From: CADEED01 sp043747875
GTDB lineage: Bacteria > Pseudomonadota > Gammaproteobacteria > Steroidobacterales > Steroidobacteraceae
Length of the DNA stretch: 64,000 bases
Assembly (NCBI GenBank): GCA_043747875.1
Contig: JAYTOI010000027.1
Span: 1-64,000 of the forward strand
Direction: 5' to 3'
Positions 58,726 through 64,000 of this stretch are shown one piece after another. The notes below the pieces were generated by a model. The model did no database searches and was not told where the DNA came from. It saw only the letters and a list, made by a program, of their open reading frames with translations. Made by a program: the position numbers and the translations under genes. Numbering within the stretch: the first letter of the stretch is position 1; every line of letters begins with the position of its first letter.

Positions 58726-60255
58726 TTAGTTCACCCGCTGGAACGAGTTCGCGAACACGTAGTTCGCGATCTGGCGCCCCTGCGTGATGCCCGCGGTCTT
58801 GTCGAACGACCAGTGGATGCCGAGATAGATGCGGCTCTGGCCGTTCTCTTCCTCAGCCTGCGACAGCGTGTTGAAGCTGCGCGGCACCAGCGGACGCACG
58901 TTGCCATTGTTGTCGCGCGTCACGCCGTTGAACTCATCCGACACGAACGTGAACGGGACGTTGTCGGTGCCACGGATATTGCGAAACATCTGGAACAATG
59001 CGCCGCCAAAGGTCGCGTGACCCGAAGGATACGCGGGGAACGGCGGGGTGAAGTTCGGGCCAGTCAGGTTCGAGGCCGGCGCGCCGAGCGGGAAGAAGTT
59101 TGCATCCCCGATCGTCGCCGGATTGCCATCGCCCGCGCCCGAAGGTCCGGTGCCCGCATTCGCCTCGCGAAGGCCGCCGATGGGACGCCAGAAGTCGTAG
59201 AAGTACTTCGAGTCCCAGCCTGCGATGCCGGCATCGGCCATCGCGGTGTTCACCAGCGCGTATATGCGCGCCAAGTCGATGACACTCGTCATGTTCTTGG
59301 TGAGCTCGGTCGCAATCTGGTTATACAGCCGCGGCGGCGCGCACAGACTCGGCGTGCCGTCATAAGCCCAATAGATTCCGGCCGCCGTCTGATCTGCGCT
59401 GCGCTCCGTCGGTGTACGCACGCCGTCGCCGCCGAGCCGCTTTACCTCGTTGAACGACGTGGTGTACGCGGCGCTCGTCATCGCCGGCGGTGGTGGTGCG
59501 CGAAACTGCGAAGCCGACGTCATCACGAATGGCTTCACCTTGCTCCAATGCCCACCGAGCGCGAGCGGGATCAGGCTGATCGGATCCTGGCGCCAGCGTC
59601 CGGGGGCATTGCTGGTGGGCCACTCGGTGTTCACCAGCGGCTCTTTGATCTGCGAGCCGTCGTTCGTGCGCTTGCCGAGGATGAAAGTGGCAGCCCGCTG
59701 GCCGATCGCGATCCCCAGGTTCTTCTGCTGCTCCTGGCTCAGCGGAATACGCGCGATGTCCGCGTCGTAGAGCGAGTTGAAGTTAGCAGCCTGCGAAGGC
59801 CACATCTTCACCAGCGTGTCGCGCGCGGCGGTCGCAATGGCCGCGTCGAGCGAGGCAGGCCGGGTCTCGCGCACCATGCCGCTGTAGCTGCGATAGCCAC
59901 CGGTGATGGCATTGACGGCATCGAACACCGCGATCTGCACGATGGTGACTGCGCGGATCGATCGGCCCGGGCCTAACGCCTCGCCGAACACGCGGTTCTC
60001 ACCGGCTGCCACGGGGGTGTGGTCGAGCCCGGACGCATCGATCGCCACCTGGTTCCAATAACGCAGCGTGTCGATGGTCGCGTTCGAGCGGCGCGGGGGA
60101 TTGACGATTGCAGCCGTGACTGCAGTGGCAGAAACCCGTGGCCCGAACGCCTCACTCGACGTGAGGGGCTTATCGGCAGCAAAAGAGGGCGCTGCCACGG
60201 CGGCGAACAAAGCCGCGCCGAGGCTGGTAGCCCATCGAGTTGAATGAGGATGCAT
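58726..60255 (-). CDS. Vanadium-dependent haloperoxidase/PAP2-family protein
   Basis: A 509-residue precursor with a signal peptide ending near SFAA. The vanadate/phosphate site is visible as FYDFWRPIGG, PAYPSGHATF and SRIYLGIHWSFD, the three motifs shared by vanadium haloperoxidases and PAP2 phosphatases. ATG 60255 is chosen because AAGGAG lies about seven bases upstream. Motifs alone cannot separate haloperoxidase from phosphatase, but length and the FDKTAGITQGRQIA tail favour the haloperoxidase-like bacterial group. Confidence 0.85.
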   Translation of the reverse strand: MHPHSTRWATSLGAALFAAVAAPSFAADKPLTSSEAFGPRVSATAVTAAIVNPPRRSNATIDTLRYWNQVAIDASGLDHTPVAAGENRVFGEALGPGRSIRAVTIVQIAVFDAVNAITGGYRSYSGMVRETRPASLDAAIATAARDTLVKMWPSQAANFNSLYDADIARIPLSQEQQKNLGIAIGQRAATFILGKRTNDGSQIKEPLVNTEWPTSNAPGRWRQDPISLIPLALGGHWSKVKPFVMTSASQFRAPPPPAMTSAAYTTSFNEVKRLGGDGVRTPTERSADQTAAGIYWAYDGTPSLCAPPRLYNQIATELTKNMTSVIDLARIYALVNTAMADAGIAGWDSKYFYDFWRPIGGLREANAGTGPSGAGDGNPATIGDANFFPLGAPASNLTGPNFTPPFPAYPSGHATFGGALFQMFRNIRGTDNVPFTFVSDEFNGVTRDNNGNVRPLVPRSFNTLSQAEEENGQSRIYLGIHWSFDKTAGITQGRQIANYVFANSFQRVN

Positions 60256-60431
60256 GAGACACTCCTTTGTCTGATTCCCGCGTAGGCGGGGTCTGGTACG
60301 AATGAAAGCGCGTGGATGGTGCACCATTTGCGGGTCCGCGGATAGTTGTGAGGTGTCGTCAGATACAGACTTCGCCATGCAGGCGGCGGGCTGAGGAAGA
60401 CACTAACAACGGACAGCGATCCAAGACGCGC

Positions 60432-61667
60432 TCAATCGCTGGGGCTTGTGAGTCGTCGTTCTTGCCACTCGGTGAGTAAGCGAAGTGTTTCGCCATTCGA
60501 TGCCGCGAATGCCGGCCCCGGGAAGCGTTGTGCATACTCCAGGGGACTGCATTCGACGACCTCGGTGGTCTCATAGCCCCCGGGCACCGTTGCACGAACC
60601 GATAGATCGGCGCCGGCTTCCAGCAGCAAGCGGGCAACGGACAATCCCCAATCATTGAACTGTGTCGCAGCGTGGAAGATCGGCGTTTGGCCGCCGATCC
60701 CGTGTTCGTCGACCGTCGCCCGCGCATTGACGTCCGCCCCTCGAGCGATCAGCAGGCGGGCGGCCTCGAGATTGCCAAATTCTGCGGCGACGTGGAGCAG
60801 CGTCGCGCCGGCCAAGACCAGGCGGCGAGCGCCGGTGGTGCCAATGTCCAGCTGTGGCCAGCGCGCATGAGTCATCCCGGGCACATCCTGGAGTCGTCTG
60901 CTCAGCTCATCGAGCCGGCCAGCAATGATGTCGAGCACTGCAGGTGCGTCGTAGCGGGTCCGGCCACCCGCCGCACCGAGCGCATCGATGCAGCGGCTGA
61001 GGTTGCTCGAACGGACGTAGCTCCCAAGTAGATGGTCCAGCGCCGTTTCTCCGTGTGAGCCGCGAATGTTTGGATTCGCCCCGTGCTGCAGCAGCCAGAG
61101 CATCGCCTCCGGATCAACGGTTTCACAGGGCGCAAACAAGATCGGAAAGGTGCCGTTGCATCGGGCATTCACATCCGCGCCGTGGGCCAGGAGGAGATCC
61201 ATCATCGGGGACCGTTCACCGCGAAGCGCCGCGCGCATCAGCGGAGCATCACCTCCCTGGTGAATATCGGAGCCGTTGTCGATCATCCACCTCACTATCT
61301 CCAGCCGCGCGGCGGACGGCGGACCGGCGACATTTCGGCACTCTGCCGCCCAAGTCAGAGGCCCATTCCCGCGGTAACCCACCGCCGCCAGATGCAGCGA
61401 AGGATTCGAAGTCATCAGCCGCCTGACACTCTCGACATCGTCGAGATCGATGAGTTGTTTCAACCGCCCGCCTTCATGAAGCAAATCGATGTGCGCGTGG
61501 AGTCTCGGCCAACTCTCGAAGCCGTAGCTCCGGGCGATCTTGAACTGCGCGTCGGCAAGTGTCTTTGCGCCTCCAGACCTGAGCAGGTCCTTGGCCTGGT
61601 CTTTCAGGTGACGCAGATTGGGCGAGGGCGGAAGCAGGCGGGATGCGCTGTGCCGGGGGCTGGGCAT
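60432..61667 (-). CDS. Ankyrin-repeat protein
   Basis: A 411-residue cytosolic protein without signal peptide. At least five ankyrin-type units are visible, for example APLMRAALRGE...LLLAHGADVNAR (residues about 145-175), LLQHGANPNIRG, GATLLHVAAEFGNLEAARLLIARGADVNAR (about 285-315) and ARLLLEAGADLSV. The N-terminal 65 residues (LRHLKDQAKDLLRSG) match the segment that often precedes ankyrin repeats in soil bacteria. It is likely a protein-interaction module; the partner is not known. Confidence 0.85.
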   Translation of the reverse strand: MPSPRHSASRLLPPSPNLRHLKDQAKDLLRSGGAKTLADAQFKIARSYGFESWPRLHAHIDLLHEGGRLKQLIDLDDVESVRRLMTSNPSLHLAAVGYRGNGPLTWAAECRNVAGPPSAARLEIVRWMIDNGSDIHQGGDAPLMRAALRGERSPMMDLLLAHGADVNARCNGTFPILFAPCETVDPEAMLWLLQHGANPNIRGSHGETALDHLLGSYVRSSNLSRCIDALGAAGGRTRYDAPAVLDIIAGRLDELSRRLQDVPGMTHARWPQLDIGTTGARRLVLAGATLLHVAAEFGNLEAARLLIARGADVNARATVDEHGIGGQTPIFHAATQFNDWGLSVARLLLEAGADLSVRATVPGGYETTEVVECSPLEYAQRFPGPAFAASNGETLRLLTEWQERRLTSPSD

Positions 61668-62331
61668 GACAAACTCCTTTCAATAGCGCCCGGTGGTCCG
61701 CTCCACGGGCTGAAAGAAGTTGCAACAGAGAGCAACCAACTGGGTGGGCTTCTACCCTTTCCGCGGACTGGAAGCGCCCCATGCGCCGCAAAACTATAGC
61801 GGAATCGGCTCGCCAGTGGCAATGGGCGGTGCCGCGAAACTGCGTTCCGGCCGAGGCCGTCGGAGGTCCGCGCCCGGGCGTGATCGCTCCACCTTGTTAG
61901 TCGCCTGGCGGCCGATACCCTAGCTACTCCCGCTCGCGCGGCGCGCGAGCCGCATCGATCCGCACGATCGGTCGGCCGCTTCGCGGCCTCTATCTTGGCT
62001 GGCGCGCACCGGAATGCTGCATCGCCCACCGCATGCGCCGGATCAATGCGCCTTGCGCCCGGTGTTTTCCGCCGTTTCCGGCCCGCATGCAGCGAAACTC
62101 GACAGCGCGTCGCGCTTCAGGGAAGCTCCGCCCAAGGTTCTGGGGTCTCGCGTCGAATTCTCGTTGACCACGCCTGGGGAGGCGGAAAGATACGGCGGTC
62201 AGCCTGCATTCCTCCCATGGACGATTTTGATCGTCAGAAAAATTGCGCTCCGCATCGGCTGATGGGAGGCGCAACGCGAGCCGCATGACTGCGCAGAGCT
62301 TCCATTCGCTCAACTGAAAAGGAAATTCTTC
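61668..62331. other. Intergenic stretch without a recognisable gene
   Basis: About 660 bases between divergent genes. Several short frames exist, including one of about 140 codons on the minus strand, but none has a recognisable motif and all are the kind expected by chance at this GC content. The promoters of the ankyrin and M36 genes must lie here; I could not place them. Confidence 0.5.
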
Positions 62332-64000
62332 ATGAGCTCACGTCAATCGCGGCCCGCATCGGGTTCGCACTCACTTGGTCTCTATCTGCTCCCTGTGCTG
62401 CTTTGTGCTGGCCTGGCGCCGGCACAAGGTCTCGCCGATGGTGAGCGTCACTACGATGCGCGCAGTACCGGCATCCGCGCGTTCGCCGGCGATCAAACCC
62501 TTGCACGAGCCAGAACTCCGGTGCCACAGAGTCTCTCCGCCGACGTGCAGGAGCTGTCCGGGCTGGAGCTCGATGAAATCACCGGCGCAGTGCGCTCGCT
62601 TTCGAGCGAACGCGGTTTTCTCAGCGCCGCAACGTCGGGCGAACCGATGACGATCGCGATGGACTTCGTGCGCAGGAATCTCGCGGCATTGGGCTTGGAG
62701 GCTTCCGACCTCGAGGGCTACGCGGTTTCGAACGTCGTGTATTCGAAGGTGACGGGCGCTACGCGCATCTACCTGCAGCAGCGGTATCAGGGCATTCCGG
62801 TCTACAACGCGCAGTTGCAGATCAACGTGAATCGTGACGGCCGCGTCATCAGCGTCAACAACTCGTTCATGGCAGGCCTGCAGCGCGCGGTACCTGCGCT
62901 GAAGCCGGTCAAGCAATTGCCCGCGGCCGTGGGCGAGGCGTTGCGATTCTCCGGCATCAAGGCGCCGGCTGCCATCCTCTCCGACACCAGCAAAGGTCTG
63001 CAGGGACTGACGCGCGTCGAGAACACCGGCATTTCGCTGGATCCCATCGACGGCGCGCTGATGCTGCTGCCCGTCCGACCGGGCGAGGCGCGGCTGGTGT
63101 GGAATTTCCAGATCCACACACTCGACCAGCAGAAATGGTGGGATCTCACGGTGGACGCTGCCAGCGGCCAGGTGTGGACGCGCTTCGACTGGATTGCCGG
63201 CGATCAATACCGCGTGTATCCGCGGCCGGTTGAAAGTCCTAACCACGCGACACCGCTGCCGCCCGCGGACGGCCGCGCGCTGGTGGTGAATCCGGCCAAT
63301 GCGCTGGCGTCACCTTTCGGCTGGCACGACACCAATGGCGTCGCGGGCGCCGAGTCGCAGCTGACGACGGGCAACAACGTCGATGCCTACACCGACACCG
63401 ACGCCAACAACGCCGCCGACGCCAACTCCAGGCCGAGTGGCGGCGCGGCATTGAACTTCGATTTTCCGCTCAGCCTCGCGCTGGCACCCAGCGGATACCG
63501 GCCGGGCGCGGTGACCAATCTGTTCTACCTGAACAACATCATCCACGATGTGCAGTACCAGTACGGCTTCGATGAAGCGGCCGGCAACTTCCAGGTCAAC
63601 AACTACGGCCGCGGCGGTGCTGGCAACGATTCCGTACAGGCGGAAGCGCAGGACGGCGCCGGCACTAACAATGCGAACTTCGGCACGCCACGGGACGGTC
63701 TGCGTCCGCGCATGCAGATGTTCGTGTGGACTGCCCCGACTCCGGACCGCGACGGCGATCTCGACGCCAGCATCGTCATCCACGAATACGGTCATGGCAT
63801 TTCGAACCGTCTCGTCGGCGGTCCGCAGAACGTGAGCTGCCTGACTAACGCCCAGCAGGCCGGCGAGGGTCTGTCGGACTTCTGGGCGCTGGCATACACC
63901 GCACGAACCGGCGACACCGGCCCGCAGTCGCGTGGCATCGGCACGTATGCGCTCAATCAGCAGACCAACGGCCGCGGCATCCGCACGCAGCCGTACAGCA
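62332..64000 (+). CDS. M36 fungalysin-type metallopeptidase, 3' end outside window
   Basis: 556 residues are visible of a secreted zinc peptidase. ATG 62332 has AAGGAAA upstream and starts a signal peptide (LYLLPVLLCAGLAPAQG). The propeptide of the fungalysin/thermolysin type covers residues about 60-280 (QQRYQGIPVYNAQLQINV; WNFQIHTLDQQKWW). The catalytic domain contains FYLNNIIHDVQYQYGF and the zinc motif H484-E485-Y-G-H488, then GEGLSDFWAL with the third ligand. The frame is open to the last base. Confidence 0.93.
   Translation, partial: MSSRQSRPASGSHSLGLYLLPVLLCAGLAPAQGLADGERHYDARSTGIRAFAGDQTLARARTPVPQSLSADVQELSGLELDEITGAVRSLSSERGFLSAATSGEPMTIAMDFVRRNLAALGLEASDLEGYAVSNVVYSKVTGATRIYLQQRYQGIPVYNAQLQINVNRDGRVISVNNSFMAGLQRAVPALKPVKQLPAAVGEALRFSGIKAPAAILSDTSKGLQGLTRVENTGISLDPIDGALMLLPVRPGEARLVWNFQIHTLDQQKWWDLTVDAASGQVWTRFDWIAGDQYRVYPRPVESPNHATPLPPADGRALVVNPANALASPFGWHDTNGVAGAESQLTTGNNVDAYTDTDANNAADANSRPSGGAALNFDFPLSLALAPSGYRPGAVTNLFYLNNIIHDVQYQYGFDEAAGNFQVNNYGRGGAGNDSVQAEAQDGAGTNNANFGTPRDGLRPRMQMFVWTAPTPDRDGDLDASIVIHEYGHGISNRLVGGPQNVSCLTNAQQAGEGLSDFWALAYTARTGDTGPQSRGIGTYALNQQTNGRGIRTQPYS

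Noticed and set aside
61604..62029. 141-codon minus-strand frame between the ankyrin and M36 genes
   Set aside because: No motif or ribosome site; it overlaps the ankyrin gene start and has the composition of chance high-GC frames.

Overview
The window is high-GC bacterial DNA. Gene style (large NRPSs, MacAB/NatAB-type exporters, a TonB receptor, a PVC-type cytochrome dehydrogenase, a sigma54 two-component system) suggests a soil or plant-associated gammaproteobacterium of the Xanthomonadales/Steroidobacter/Lysobacter kind. This is an inference from gene content only. I found no rRNA, tRNA, CRISPR array or intact insertion sequence.

1-26.8 kb: a nonribosomal peptide gene cluster on the + strand that starts upstream of the window. 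Visible order is T-C-A-T-C(dual)-A-T-C(dual)-A-T on the first synthetase and C-A-T-TE-TE on the second. Residues read by eye at the specificity positions suggest Gly and Ser for the first two complete A domains. Three Fe(II)/2-oxoglutarate oxygenases of three different folds or families (PhyH, TauD/SyrP-like, AspH) accompany them. A MacAB-like exporter with two separate FtsX permeases, an adaptor and an ATPase follows, then three unrelated glycosyltransferases and a pectate-lyase-like barrel protein. The set predicts a beta-hydroxylated, probably glycosylated peptide released by a tandem thioesterase.

26.8-31 kb: a decayed strip with an IS66 TnpB-like scrap, a TonB-dependent receptor, and a pyrD gene split by a frameshift. 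31-36.4 kb: a CPBP membrane protease, a BcrA-type ABC exporter pair, a DUF2975/XRE-HTH pair, a GST, and the scar of a sensor kinase that has lost its catalytic core. 36.4-37.8 kb: a small GAF protein and the tail of a lost RND pump.

37.8-40 kb: a tight three-gene operon of a haem-oxygenase-like dimetal oxidase (all metal ligands visible), a cupin and a ParB-type protein. This is the least explained unit in the window. 40-43.1 kb: a YtrA-type GntR regulator with a perfect palindromic operator, controlling an ABC pair.

43.1-55 kb: a six-gene minus-strand unit (NatA-NatB-HlyD-LolD-FtsX plus a secreted repeat protein), the first five translationally coupled, facing a plus-strand NtrC/NtrY-type two-component system. 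The divergent gap holds a sigma54-like promoter and a symmetric nested dyad, so the system probably drives the ABC operon directly. 55-64 kb: a Tat-exported sugar-isomerase-like TIM barrel coupled to a PVC-type dehydrogenase with cytochrome c, a vanadium-haloperoxidase-family enzyme, an ankyrin protein, and the start of an M36 fungalysin peptidase cut by the window end.
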